Below are positions 45,409-54,279 of a stretch of DNA of 64,000 nt, piece after piece. Every line of letters starts with the position of its first letter. Position 1 is the first letter of the stretch. The notes under the pieces were generated by a model. That model made no database searches and was not told the origin of the DNA. It worked only from the letters and a program-made list of their open reading frames with translations. The stretch comes from Pseudoalteromonas peptidolytica. Its GTDB lineage: Bacteria > Pseudomonadota > Gammaproteobacteria > Enterobacterales > Alteromonadaceae. The position numbers and the translations under genes were made by a program. The DNA lies in NCBI RefSeq assembly GCF_012641745.1, contig NZ_WEHZ01000019.1, forward strand, positions 41,270-105,269, given 5' to 3'.

Positions 45409-46593
45409 TTATCTCGTAAACTTGCTTGCGTAAGCTTCAGCTTGTTTCCATACGCGCAAGGTGTTACCGCCTAAAATCTTTTTGATATCAGAATCGCTGT
45501 AACCTCTATCCAAAAGGCCTTGTACAAGATTTGGGTAGGTAGATACATCTTTCAGACCAACTGGTAGTGAGTCTCCCACACCATCGTAATCAGAACCGAT
45601 CCCGACGTGGTCGATACCAATTAACTTCACAACATGGTCGATGTGGTCGAGTACTTGGTCAAGGGTTGCAAACGGAAATGGATTTTTAGCTCTAAACGCA
45701 GCTCTAAAGTCAGTCGTGTCTTTACCTTTAGCTGCTTCTTGTGCTTTTTCTCGCTTATCATACCAAGCGCCAGCTTTTGCTGTTACAAAGCTTGAGCCAA
45801 AGTTTATTTGGATAACGCCACCATTTTTGGCCAAGGCTTTAAGCATGTCGTCATCCATGTTGCGTTCAAAGCCTGGCGTGTATTTACGAAGAGATGAGTG
45901 TGAAGCAACGACGGGCACTTTTGAAATTTCCATTACCTGATAAAACGCGTCATCGGAAATATGTGATACGTCAATAAGCATCCCAATCTTATTCATTTCA
46001 ACAACAAGCTCTTTGCCAAATGGGCTCAAGCCTTTCCACTTACGGCGAATATCATAAGAAGAGTCAGAAATATGATTACTCTGAGAGTGAGCTAACGTGA
46101 TGTAGCGAACACCGCGGTCATAAAAATGCTTTAGGTTTTTCATCTCACCTTCAATCGGTGAGCCATTTTCCATTCCCATCGCGATAGACATAATACCGTT
46201 GCTAAACTGTTGGTATATATCATCGGTATTATATGCCATTGCAAATTTGTCTGGCGCGCGATGTGCTAATGCTTCCATACCATCAATCAGTTGGTTGGCG
46301 AGCTGATAGCTTTTTCCCTTACCTTCAAATTCTAAATTAGCAGGAATATAAATAGACATAAATGGCGCGTTTAGACCACCTTTTACCGCACGAGGATAAT
46401 CAAAATCACCGCCTTCGGTCGCTTGGCTAACGTCATCCCACTTATTTTTAATACGATATGGAACGTCGATGTGTGTATCAATTAGGATGTTATCGTGAGC
46501 GAGCTTAACTGCGCGTTCAGAGGCCTGATATTCAGTTGCATAAGCTGAAGAGACAGCCAGCGCTAACGCGCCAAGTGCAATGCCGAGCTTCAT
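45409..46593 (-). CDS. Exported membrane dipeptidase (peptidase family M19)
   Basis: 394 aa. Signal peptide 1-19 (AVSSAYA). Renal-dipeptidase-like amidohydrolase barrel with metal-site motif LIDTHIDVP, MGMENGSPIEG, HSQSNHISDS, IDVSHISD, VASHSS and GSDYDG. A zinc enzyme hydrolysing dipeptides (often D-amino-acid containing) in the periplasm. Single gene, divergent from the outer-membrane-protein gene. Confidence 0.95.
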   Translation of the reverse strand: MKLGIALGALALAVSSAYATEYQASERAVKLAHDNILIDTHIDVPYRIKNKWDDVSQATEGGDFDYPRAVKGGLNAPFMSIYIPANLEFEGKGKSYQLANQLIDGMEALAHRAPDKFAMAYNTDDIYQQFSNGIMSIAMGMENGSPIEGEMKNLKHFYDRGVRYITLAHSQSNHISDSSYDIRRKWKGLSPFGKELVVEMNKIGMLIDVSHISDDAFYQVMEISKVPVVASHSSLRKYTPGFERNMDDDMLKALAKNGGVIQINFGSSFVTAKAGAWYDKREKAQEAAKGKDTTDFRAAFRAKNPFPFATLDQVLDHIDHVVKLIGIDHVGIGSDYDGVGDSLPVGLKDVSTYPNLVQGLLDRGYSDSDIKKILGGNTLRVWKQAEAYASKFTR

Positions 46594-46770
46594 AGTATTG
46601 CCTTTCCTTTATAGTTATAGAAATCTGATTGTAACAAGTATACGTTCATCCTCAATATTTTACGTTTATCACTTTCTTTTACCGCTCGTCATTATCTACA
46701 ACTCGAGTGCAGCGGATCTCGTTATTATTTTTTCCAGACAAAACAAGTAATGAAAATAAAGGAAAGAAAA

Positions 46771-47412
46771 ATGAGAGCGTCACTACAAAAGAAAACACAA
46801 GCTATGTTATCACTTGCTTTATTGTTGGCTGGAGCGACTGTGCAAGCCAACACGTTTGAGGAAAATATCAATGTTGAAGCGTCAAATGTGATGGCGAGCG
46901 GCTTTGGTATCGATGCAATCTATATAGATGTAGACAATGCAGTGGCTGACTTTGGTGTGGGACTTAATTACCGTAAGGCCATTGATATTACGCCAACAAA
47001 GTCCAGCTATGTAGATACTGCGACTGCGTATTTTCGGGTAGATTACCGCATTGCTTCAAAAGAGCAGAACACGGTTGAGCAGAAAGAAATGGAATTTGGC
47101 TTGAATTTAACCTTTTCTGACTCGTTGCAAATATTTGCTGAAGTTGGTGTGCTATATGACAGCTTAGAGCTTTCTGGCCACGCTTCAACTACACAATATG
47201 ATACATCAGCCTTGGGTATGCGTCTTAATTATTTAGGTGACTTTACAATTGTACCAGCTATCGAATACAGAAATAGCGATCTAACAAGTGACTTTGGATA
47301 CTCTATTACGTTTGAGAAAAAGGTCTCTGAGGGCGGGATCAAGCCAAGTTATGGTTATAAGCAAATTGGTGATGAGAAGAGTGTATTTGTTAACTTACTT
47401 TATCGTTTTTAA
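46771..47412 (+). CDS. Predicted outer membrane beta-barrel protein, hypothetical
   Basis: 213 aa from ATG 46771 (AAAGGAAAG upstream; an earlier ATG at 46750 adds a charged stretch before the signal). Signal peptide about 1-26 (GATVQAN). The rest alternates polar and hydrophobic residues in strands such as DFGVGLNYRKAID, TAYFRVDYRIA, LQIFAEVGVLYD and SVFVNLLYRF. It ends in a C-terminal aromatic F, the usual signal for BAM insertion. About 8-10 strands. No named family was recognised. It precedes a LytS/LytTR pair by 114 bp. Confidence 0.75.
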   Translation: MRASLQKKTQAMLSLALLLAGATVQANTFEENINVEASNVMASGFGIDAIYIDVDNAVADFGVGLNYRKAIDITPTKSSYVDTATAYFRVDYRIASKEQNTVEQKEMEFGLNLTFSDSLQIFAEVGVLYDSLELSGHASTTQYDTSALGMRLNYLGDFTIVPAIEYRNSDLTSDFGYSITFEKKVSEGGIKPSYGYKQIGDEKSVFVNLLYRF

Positions 47413-47526
47413 TTCCATAAAAGGTTAACAAGTTGGCCTCTTTGAGACAAGTTTTGCGGTACTATTTATTAATTTTCAGTATGATGGCCTCCAACCAGAT
47501 AAAAGATAAAAAAGAGGAGGCCACCG

Positions 47527-48603
47527 ATGCGTACATATTGGAAGTGTCAGATTTTTGTGTTCTTAGCAATGATCTCAACCAACATGTTTACTGCAATATT
47601 AATGTTTGATCTCGGTGATGAAAGATTATTTCTACTATTCCTTCGCACGATATTAGGTGCACTTAGTTTTATATTAATTAGTCACTTTGTACTTCGTAAT
47701 TTTGCGAAACGCTGGGCAGTATATCGAGGTAAAGCGAGAGCGAACCTCCTTACATTGATGCTGATATCACTCATATGTGCTCCTTTGCATTTTGCGCTCG
47801 GCGTCAAACTTGTGAAGCAGGTTGTTACAATAGAAAGTACGGAAGAAGTGTCTAGTCTAAGAATTCAAGACAACGATGAGGCGCTCGGAGGGGAAAAAGT
47901 AAAAACCAGTGACTTGGCGACACTAATATTTTACATCGGCTACTTTTGGCTTTGGTCAGGTTGCTATTTGGGGATTGTTACAAGGCGGGAAAAGAGAGTG
48001 TTAGCAAAGCAACTTCAAGAACAACAGTTAGCCAATTTGATGAATCAGGTAAACCCTCACTTCCTTTTCAATTCCTTGAATACGATCCGAGCGTTGATTT
48101 ATCAAGATAAAGACAAGGCCGCAGAAGTGGTAACTCAGCTCTCAGAGCTATTTCGCTACAACTTAATGCAAGATATGCGCGCACTGGTCACTTTACAAGA
48201 AGAGTGGAAAGTATGTGAGGATTTTCTTGGTATAGAACAAGTGCGACTAGGTAAGCGCTTATCGGTTACAACTCAGGGACTAGAGAGCTTTTACAATATT
48301 CATATCCCCAGTATGTCGCTGTTTACTTTGTTAGAAAATGCGGTGAAACACGGTATTGCACATCTGCCAAAAGGGGGAGAAATTGCAATTCAGGTGGTTA
48401 GAAAATCGCAAAATATTCACATCTCAGTGACTAACCCGTATGATGCCACTCGTGTTCAAACCGGCACCCAGCAGGGGCTAAAGAACATTCAAGCACGTTT
48501 AGCCTTGATGTATAACAAGAGTGCAAAGTTAACAGTCAATGATGGAGGTGGGCTTTTCCAGGCCACATTGGAGATCCCGTATGAATCAAAAAACAACAAT
48601 TAA
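47527..48603 (+). CDS. LytS/AlgZ-type membrane sensor histidine kinase
   Basis: 358 aa. Four membrane helices occur in the first ~155 residues. The His_kinase (PF06580) domain has the phospho-acceptor in QVNPHFLFNSLNTIRALI. The HATPase part has LLENAVKHGIAHLPKGG and QQGLKNIQARL. AGAGGAGG stands just before the ATG. Its end overlaps the LytTR regulator gene by 23 bp. Signal unknown. Confidence 0.94.
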   Translation: MRTYWKCQIFVFLAMISTNMFTAILMFDLGDERLFLLFLRTILGALSFILISHFVLRNFAKRWAVYRGKARANLLTLMLISLICAPLHFALGVKLVKQVVTIESTEEVSSLRIQDNDEALGGEKVKTSDLATLIFYIGYFWLWSGCYLGIVTRREKRVLAKQLQEQQLANLMNQVNPHFLFNSLNTIRALIYQDKDKAAEVVTQLSELFRYNLMQDMRALVTLQEEWKVCEDFLGIEQVRLGKRLSVTTQGLESFYNIHIPSMSLFTLLENAVKHGIAHLPKGGEIAIQVVRKSQNIHISVTNPYDATRVQTGTQQGLKNIQARLALMYNKSAKLTVNDGGGLFQATLEIPYESKNNN

Positions 48604-49309
48604 TGTGATGCTGGTTGACGATGAGCCGTTAGCAAGGGTGGAATTGAATCGCTTGCTAAAAGCTCACCCGCAGGTGAAAGTCGTTGCTGAAGCCGAAAAC
48701 ATTATGGACGCGGCACAATTACTAGAGCTACATACGATAGATGCCTTATTTTTAGATATTGAAATGCCTGGCGGCACAGGCATTGAGTTGGCGCAGCAAC
48801 TGCAAGGCGAAATACCTATTGTGTTTTGTACTGCGTATAACGAGTTTGCTGTCGACGCTTTTTCTCTCAATGCAGTTGATTACTTATTGAAACCAGTGGT
48901 GGCTAATCGACTGCAAACCGCACTCGACAAGCTTCAGGCTTTGACCGACCAAAGCGAGTCTGCTGCTCTTGAGGATGAGTTTAAACTGATGGTAAAGATC
49001 GCAGATAAAATGAAGATTATTCAGCTTGGTGATATTACACGTTTTGAGAGTATTGGTAATCACGCTGCTATTTACACCGCTCAGGGTAAAGCTTACCTTC
49101 ACAGCTCGTTATCTAAAATTGAAAGTAGGCTCAATCCTAACCAGTATTTCCGCGCAAGTCGTAGTGATATTATTCGCTTGGACGCCATTGAAGAGTTAGA
49201 AGAAACGATTAATTATGGTTTACAAGCACAGCTTACCTATGGTGGTGAAGTTGAAATCTCTCGTCGCCAAGCGGTTAAGCTTAAAAAGCAGATGAGTTTG
49301 GCGCTATAG
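48581..49309 (+). CDS. LytTR-family response regulator
   Basis: 242 aa from ATG 48581 (GGAG upstream); an earlier in-frame ATG at 48539 lies inside the kinase gene. Receiver domain has D59 (LFLDIEMPGG) and K105 near LLKP. The LytTR DNA-binding domain spans about 140-240 (ITRFESIGNHAAIYT; YFRASRSDIIRL; EVEISRRQAVKLKK). Cognate to the overlapping kinase. Targets unknown; the upstream barrel-protein gene is one candidate. Confidence 0.95.
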   Translation: MNQKTTINVMLVDDEPLARVELNRLLKAHPQVKVVAEAENIMDAAQLLELHTIDALFLDIEMPGGTGIELAQQLQGEIPIVFCTAYNEFAVDAFSLNAVDYLLKPVVANRLQTALDKLQALTDQSESAALEDEFKLMVKIADKMKIIQLGDITRFESIGNHAAIYTAQGKAYLHSSLSKIESRLNPNQYFRASRSDIIRLDAIEELEETINYGLQAQLTYGGEVEISRRQAVKLKKQMSLAL

Positions 49310-49312
49310 CGC

Positions 49313-49570
49313 CTACTCTATGCTTTGATACTCGTAATCTTCCTGGGCCTGCATGGCTTGAAACTGCTGCTTACTCACAATATTTACCGATTCGTGTAGC
49401 TCAGAGAAAACGATAAGTGCATCGCCTGATTGCAGCTGTGCTTTTACTTGTGCAACTTTGCTTTCGGTACTGACCTCAATATCCCCATAATCAGTACCTT
49501 CACGTAGTACATAGTGTTCAATGAGATTATCTAAGGTTTCAGCTGGAATTTGCTGATATGGAATGAGCAT
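49313..49570 (-). CDS. yheU: YheU family protein (UPF0270)
   Basis: 85 aa, aligned with E. coli YheU (72 aa) from [29 protein letters not shown]; ours has a longer acidic tail. Function unknown. Downstream of yheT by 4 bp, same order as in enterobacteria. It ends 3 bp from the convergent LytTR gene. Confidence 0.93.
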   Translation of the reverse strand: MLIPYQQIPAETLDNLIEHYVLREGTDYGDIEVSTESKVAQVKAQLQSGDALIVFSELHESVNIVSKQQFQAMQAQEDYEYQSIE

Positions 49571-49574
49571 ACTA

Positions 49575-50567
49575 CTAAGCCTTACAATTAAATTGACGTA
49601 AATATTGTGGGATCACACTTTCTAACCAAAATTGGGGTTTGAGGGGGTTCTTTCCCGAGATAAACCCTACGTGTCCACCTTGCTGACTCACAGCGAGTGT
49701 CACAGCAGAATTAACCTGTGCGAATGTCGGAACCGCTTGAGCAGAAAGCATGGGATCATCTTCTGCGTGGATTATTAGAGTTGGCGTTGTGATGTCACTT
49801 AAATAAGGTTGTGCACTCGCTTGGGCATAATAATCTTCAGCGCCCGCAAAGCCATGCAATGGGGCGGTTATTTTATCGTCAAACTGCCAAAGGTCATTAA
49901 TGTTACGTAGCGCCTCTTGGTCAATATTTATTTGAGATTGAATGACATCGAGTTTGCGGGAGAAGGATTTTTTCATTCGATCTAGTAAATATTTTTGATA
50001 GAGCTTAAAGCAGCTCTTTCGGATCACTTGGCAAGAAGAAGATAGATGATAAGGAGCTGAAACTGCGACTCCGGCTTCTAGGCCGCTGTGTGTTTTGCTT
50101 TCACCTAAGTATTTTGCCAGCACGTTACCACCAAGTGAAAAGCCTACAGCAAAGAGTGGGCGTTTGGGAAAGCGTGCTTTTAATGTACTGATAAAGTAAC
50201 CAAGATCTGAAGTTTCACCACTATGATAGGCTCTAGGTTGACGGTTTGCTTCCCGTGAACAATTACGAAAGTGCATTAAAACGGCATCGAAACCCGTGCT
50301 TACGAGTGATTTCAGTAGTCCCTTGGCATAAAAGCTATTTATATTTCCCTCGAGACCATGTAAAACCACCACCAGTGGCGCGTTTCTATCTCCATGCTTG
50401 GCCCATGCTAGTTCTAGAAAGTCATCATCAGGCGTTTCTAGCGTTTCATAGTTTACTGGTACATGTAATCTAGGCCTAAAAAAGCGTGGCAAGATGGTTT
50501 GGGCATGGCGATTGCGCATCCACCAAGCAGGCTTGAAAGTTAAGTCACTCGTTGTCATGGTTTTCAT
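49575..50567 (-). CDS. yheT: YheT-family alpha/beta hydrolase
   Basis: 330 aa. Catalytic triad visible: nucleophile Ser in GFSLGGN, Asp in IIHAEDDPM, His in QQGGHVGF. N-terminal [16 protein letters not shown] and [12 protein letters not shown] are typical of the YheT/ABHD1-3 group of esterases or phospholipases. Substrate unknown. First gene of yheT-yheU. Confidence 0.94.
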   Translation of the reverse strand: MKTMTTSDLTFKPAWWMRNRHAQTILPRFFRPRLHVPVNYETLETPDDDFLELAWAKHGDRNAPLVVVLHGLEGNINSFYAKGLLKSLVSTGFDAVLMHFRNCSREANRQPRAYHSGETSDLGYFISTLKARFPKRPLFAVGFSLGGNVLAKYLGESKTHSGLEAGVAVSAPYHLSSSCQVIRKSCFKLYQKYLLDRMKKSFSRKLDVIQSQINIDQEALRNINDLWQFDDKITAPLHGFAGAEDYYAQASAQPYLSDITTPTLIIHAEDDPMLSAQAVPTFAQVNSAVTLAVSQQGGHVGFISGKNPLKPQFWLESVIPQYLRQFNCKA

Positions 50568-50691
50568 GGCTTGATTCTTTATAGAAAGTACGTTGGCTTT
50601 TGACTATAAGTGGTAAATTAAGGATTTTATCCACGTTTCAAAACAAGTTTTCAGCAGTTTAACGTATATTTCTACAGGGGTTAAGCAAATA

Positions 50692-50728
50692 AAAAGCACC
50701 CGACCAGTAAACTGATAAGGTGCTTTGT
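50692..50728 (-). terminator. Terminator downstream of the DUF3149 gene
   Basis: On the minus strand AAAGCACC pairs with GGTGCTTT across a ~17-nt loop, followed by TTTATT. Confidence 0.72.
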
Positions 50729-50824
50729 GCGTCGTGCTTAATTCTTATAGTTGGGGAACTACACAGAGCCGATTTTGTACTGCTTATTCTGCAATCGTCT
50801 CTAGGTAATACTTTTAAATCTGTT

Positions 50825-50971
50825 TTATTGTTCGTTAGGTACTTCAGCATCCATGACTTTTTTGATGAAGAAATAGACGTAATAACAGCACAGCAAAATT
50901 ACAATTCCTAAAAAGCCAAAAGACAGAAACAACACAGGGTCGGAAAAAAAGTCTCTAAAGAATACGTTCAT
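50825..50971 (-). CDS. DUF3149-type tiny membrane protein
   Basis: 48 aa: MNVFFRDFFSDPVLF start, one membrane helix (about 13-38, ending YYVYFFIKKV), and an acidic tail. AGGAGG eight bases before the ATG is the strongest ribosome site nearby. Resembles DUF3149 proteins of other Alteromonadales and vibrios, function unknown. Two FNR-like sites stand 60-125 bp upstream. Confidence 0.8.
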   Translation of the reverse strand: MNVFFRDFFSDPVLFLSFGFLGIVILLCCYYVYFFIKKVMDAEVPNEQ

Positions 50972-51029
50972 GGCTGTGCCTCCTAATTTGTCGGTGAGTA
51001 AATAGTAGTGGAGGTATGAGGGGCTTGAT

Positions 51030-51043
51030 ATGATCAAGATCAA
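51030..51043 (-). promoter_or_regulatory. FNR-type box 1 (TTGATCTTGATCAT on minus strand)
   Basis: Matches TTGAT-N4-ATCAA at 9 of 10 positions. Its centre lies about 65 bp upstream of the DUF3149 ATG. Confidence 0.5.
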
Positions 51044-51080
51044 GTTTCAACCCCAAGCAAAACTAAACTAAGTGAAAGGC

Positions 51081-51094
51081 TTGATCTCGATCAG
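51081..51094 (-). promoter_or_regulatory. FNR-type box 2 (TTGATCTCGATCAG)
   Basis: Matches TTGAT-N4-ATCAA at 9 of 10 positions. It is 51 bp from box 1, about five helical turns. Confidence 0.5.
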
Positions 51095-51129
51095 TTTTTG
51101 CGCGCTGAATAGGTTACGAGCGCACAGCT

Positions 51130-51579
51130 TCAATCATTGACTGGAGCAAATAATACTGTGTACTCATTGTCACTGAGGTAATGTCTAAGATTACTGCCTT
51201 GTTGTAAGGGATAAAGGTGGCTGTGTTGCAGCACCTCAAGCAACAAAGCTTGCTGACGCTTCTCCAGTTCCAGCTCCGCAGTCAACATGGCAGCTCTGAG
51301 TTGCTGATAGTCTTCATAGTGATGATGTTGTGCTTTAAGGAGGCTGCGAATGCGGCGTTGTGGTTGGAGTATGATTTCGTCAAAGTGCTTGCACGTCTCA
51401 ATGAGTGTTGAGACAGCTTCAGGCTCGACTGTCAGTGCCAATTTATCTAGATAACAAAGTAGCAAGCACAAGTTAATATTTTTGCTTCCATTATCCTGTA
51501 AAGCCAATAGCCGCGCCTGCATTTCAGGACGGCTATAAAATTTACAGGAAAATAGCCAAAAGTCTTGCCGACTTAACAT
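51130..51579 (-). CDS. TIGR02444 family protein
   Basis: 149 aa, helical, no signal or membrane segment. The pattern FWLFSCKFYSRPEMQARLLALQ at the N-terminus and NINLCLLLCYLDKL is typical of TIGR02444/DUF2390 proteins, function unknown. Its start overlaps the end of yheS by 7 bp, so the two are coupled. Confidence 0.88.
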   Translation of the reverse strand: MLSRQDFWLFSCKFYSRPEMQARLLALQDNGSKNINLCLLLCYLDKLALTVEPEAVSTLIETCKHFDEIILQPQRRIRSLLKAQHHHYEDYQQLRAAMLTAELELEKRQQALLLEVLQHSHLYPLQQGSNLRHYLSDNEYTVLFAPVND

Positions 51580-53501
51580 ATTTCTCCTGTTGCATCGAAG
51601 TGATTTTGCTTTTCTTCCAACTCCTCCAGCGCCATTAGTAGCGCTTCTTCGGTGTCATTGAGTTCTGGTGTCACGGTAGCTTGTTTTGCTAATAGTTCGC
51701 TTAATTTAGCCTTATTTTCATCGGTATATAAATTGTTGTCAGCGAGTGCTGTTTCAATTTCATCAGCCTGTTCGGTGAGCTTATCTAGCTGCTTTTCTAG
51801 CTTTTCAATCGACTTTTTAAGAGGTTGAGTGGCTTTTCTAAACTCTGCCTCAAGGCGTTTTTGCTCTTTTCTATTCGCATTGGAATGCTGTTTTGGTTCA
51901 GCCTCTGTGGTGGCTGACTTGGCTTGCTCTTTATTGGCATTCATCAGCCATTGATAATAAGCCTCTAAGTCATAACCAAACTGTGAAACGCTACCATTAT
52001 CAACGAGATAATATTCGTCAGCAGTGTTTTTTAGCATATGACGATCGTGAGAAACCGTGACCATTGCCCCTTCAAAACCCTGTAATGCCATCACTAACGC
52101 ATGTCGCATTTCTAAATCTAAGTGGTTGGTTGGCTCATCGAGTAGCAGTAGGTTTGGTTTTTGGTAGACCAGCATTGCCAGTACCAGCCTAGCTTTTTCA
52201 CCACCTGAAAATGGCGCAACAGGCTCAAGTGCTTTATCACCGTGAAAGGCAAAACCACCCAAGAAGTCCCGAATGACTTGTTCTGGTGCTTTTGGGTCTA
52301 GCCGTTGGATATGAGTGACGGCACTGGCTTCAAGGTCTAGAGACTCCAGCTGATGCTGAGCAAAATAGCCGACATTTAGTCCTTGGTGCTGAAATACTTC
52401 ACCTGCTTGTGGGGTTAAGTCGCCAGCAAGTAACTTAATGAGTGTCGATTTACCAGCGCCGTTACGGCCAAGTAAGGCGATTCGACTTCCTGGGACTAGA
52501 TTAAGCTTTATGTCATGCAAAATGGTAATATCACCGTAACCTGCTTTAGCTTTCTCTAATGTCATTAGTGGGTTCGGTAAGCTCGTTGGCTCTGCAAATT
52601 CAAAATTAAAGGGTGAGTCGGCATGAGCTGGTGCAAGCATTTCCATGCGTTCTAGGGCTTTTACACGACTTTGTGCTTGTTTCGCTTTACTGGCTTTGGC
52701 TTTAAAGCGAGTAATAAACTTTTCTAGGTGCGCTATAGTTTCTTGCTGCTTCTCAAAAAGCGCTTGATGTTGTGCCATACGTTCGGCTTTTTGGCGCTCA
52801 AACTGAGAGTAGTGGCCCTTGTATACGTTGATTTTTTGTTGATCAATATGCCAAATCTCACCAACAACAGCGTCTAAGAACTCGCGGTCATGAGAAATGA
52901 GTACCAGCGTACCTTGATAGCCACGCAAAAAGCGCTCTAGCCAGTATACCGCATCTAAATCTAGGTGGTTGGTAGGTTCATCCAACAGCAATAAATCGGC
53001 ATCGCGGATCAAGGCTTGTGCAAGGTTTAAACGCATTCGCCATCCACCAGAGAAGTCGCTGACGGCAAATCCAATCTGCGCATTGCTAAAACCTAGGCCG
53101 TGAAGTAATTCTCCCGCTTTAGCTTCGATACTATAGCCTTTGATATTTTCTAGTTGTTGGTGAGCCTTTGCTTGGCCTTCACCATCGCCATCCTGTTCAG
53201 CTTGTTGTAGTTGTGTTCTAAGAGCATAGTATTCAGGATGCCCTTGCAATACATATTCAAGTGCGCTGATAGACAGTGCCGGAGTTTCTTGTTTTACCGA
53301 TGCAATAGACCAGTCTTTTGGAATGCTAAAATCACCAGAATCGAGTTGCAACTCGCCTTTTAGTAGTGCAAAAAGAGAAGATTTACCACACCCATTGGCG
53401 CCTACTAGGCCAGCTTTATGTTGGGGGTAAAGTGTCGCATTTGCCTGTTTGAGTAGTGTTTTACTACCACGAAGTAGCTCGATATCAGTGAGTTGAATCA
53501 T
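51573..53501 (-). CDS. yheS: ABC-F ATPase YheS
   Basis: 642 aa from ATG 53501 (E. coli YheS 637); the open frame upstream runs into repeat C and is not conserved. Soluble tandem ABC ATPase of the ribosome-associated ABC-F group: Walker A GANGCGKSS and GRNGAGKST, signatures FSGGWRMRL and FSGGEKARL, Walker B LLLLDEPTNHLDL in both halves. The P-site interaction linker lies between them, with a coiled-coil C-terminal domain. Heads the yheS-TIGR02444 unit. Confidence 0.95.
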   Translation of the reverse strand: MIQLTDIELLRGSKTLLKQANATLYPQHKAGLVGANGCGKSSLFALLKGELQLDSGDFSIPKDWSIASVKQETPALSISALEYVLQGHPEYYALRTQLQQAEQDGDGEGQAKAHQQLENIKGYSIEAKAGELLHGLGFSNAQIGFAVSDFSGGWRMRLNLAQALIRDADLLLLDEPTNHLDLDAVYWLERFLRGYQGTLVLISHDREFLDAVVGEIWHIDQQKINVYKGHYSQFERQKAERMAQHQALFEKQQETIAHLEKFITRFKAKASKAKQAQSRVKALERMEMLAPAHADSPFNFEFAEPTSLPNPLMTLEKAKAGYGDITILHDIKLNLVPGSRIALLGRNGAGKSTLIKLLAGDLTPQAGEVFQHQGLNVGYFAQHQLESLDLEASAVTHIQRLDPKAPEQVIRDFLGGFAFHGDKALEPVAPFSGGEKARLVLAMLVYQKPNLLLLDEPTNHLDLEMRHALVMALQGFEGAMVTVSHDRHMLKNTADEYYLVDNGSVSQFGYDLEAYYQWLMNANKEQAKSATTEAEPKQHSNANRKEQKRLEAEFRKATQPLKKSIEKLEKQLDKLTEQADEIETALADNNLYTDENKAKLSELLAKQATVTPELNDTEEALLMALEELEEKQNHFDATGEIC

Positions 53502-53605
53502 AATTCTAAAAGTCTGTTTAAACTGTGTGCATGATAACACGGATCGGTTCGTTGACTTCAAGCGTATCAACACAAATAAAATTAGGATAAAATAACGGCT
53601 AATTG

Positions 53606-53814
53606 GTACCAATTGGTCTTGATACTTGCTCAGTTTGAAAGCGTAGATGAAACGCTAACGGCGCTAAGATTTATTATTTGGAACATCTAAATAATAAATT
53701 TTTGTCAAGCTTGTATGGAGTAGGCAATTGGGCGTTAGCTGGATGCGGTAACGATGTTATCGACAAGGTTTTCTCGCTTCAAGATTGTAAGCTTAATTAA
53801 GTGAATTGGTATAA
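53606..53814 (+). repeat. Dispersed intergenic repeat, copy C (full length)
   Basis: About 209 bp. Left end GGTACCAATTGG, right end GAATTGGTATAA. The internal hairpin here is TTTATTATTT / AAATAATAAA around GGAACATCT: both arms differ from copies A and B yet still pair. Ends with ATCGACAAGGTTTTCTCGC and CTTAATTAAG as in the others. Lies between yheS and yheV. Confidence 0.87.
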
Positions 53815-53838
53815 CTCGGTATTCTTAGAGGTGTAGAG

Positions 53839-54039
53839 TTGAAAGTGAAAAAGCGCTTTATTGCGGGGGCATCGTGTCCGGAATGCCAAAAGCTAGATGT
53901 CATGATGCTTTACAAAGAGCATGATGTGGAAAAGGTGGAGTGTGTTGAGTGTGGTCATATCATGACACAACCAAAGGATGCGGTGCAGGCCTCCACACGC
54001 CAATTTGAGCAAGTCATTGGCGTGTTTACACCGGAGTAA
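53839..54039 (+). CDS. yheV: YheV family zinc-ribbon protein
   Basis: 66 aa. Start TTG with AGAGG seven bases upstream. Two CxxC pairs, CPECQK and CVECGH, form a zinc ribbon. KKRFIAGASCPEC and EQVIGVFTPE at the ends match E. coli YheV. Role unknown. The stop lies in the near-perfect inverted repeat ACCGGAGTAAT/ATTACTCCGGT (54031-54052), a likely structured 3' end shared with the convergent slyX. Confidence 0.9.
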   Translation: MKVKKRFIAGASCPECQKLDVMMLYKEHDVEKVECVECGHIMTQPKDAVQASTRQFEQVIGVFTPE

Positions 54040-54066
54040 TCATTACTCCGGTCAGCATTGCTTTCA

Positions 54067-54279
54067 TTAGTAATGCGGTGGCGGCGGCTCTTGGTGTTGC
54101 GGCATCAATCCAGGGTCTCTTCCTTCCTTCATTTTTTCAGCCAGCAATTCTATTTGCCTTTGCATTTTTGCAAGGCGTTGTTGGTGCGCCTTCAATTCTT
54201 CGTTTAATGTTTCTATAGTATCTTCTTGAAAGGCAAGCTTAGCCTCAAGCTCGGTAATTCGATTGTCGATTTCATTCAT
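54067..54279 (-). CDS. slyX: SlyX protein
   Basis: 70 aa coiled-coil (residues 1-50: heptads ITELEAKLAFQEDTIETLNE) with a proline/histidine tail (PPPPHY), standard for SlyX. Function unknown; not related to SlyA. Its start overlaps the WD40 gene stop by 4 bp (ATGA), so it is coupled to it. Confidence 0.93.
   Translation of the reverse strand: MNEIDNRITELEAKLAFQEDTIETLNEELKAHQQRLAKMQRQIELLAEKMKEGRDPGLMPQHQEPPPPHY

Noticed and set aside
50720..50911. 63-codon plus-strand frame opposite the DUF3149 gene
   Set aside because: It is antisense to the better-supported 48-residue membrane protein with an AGGAGG site.
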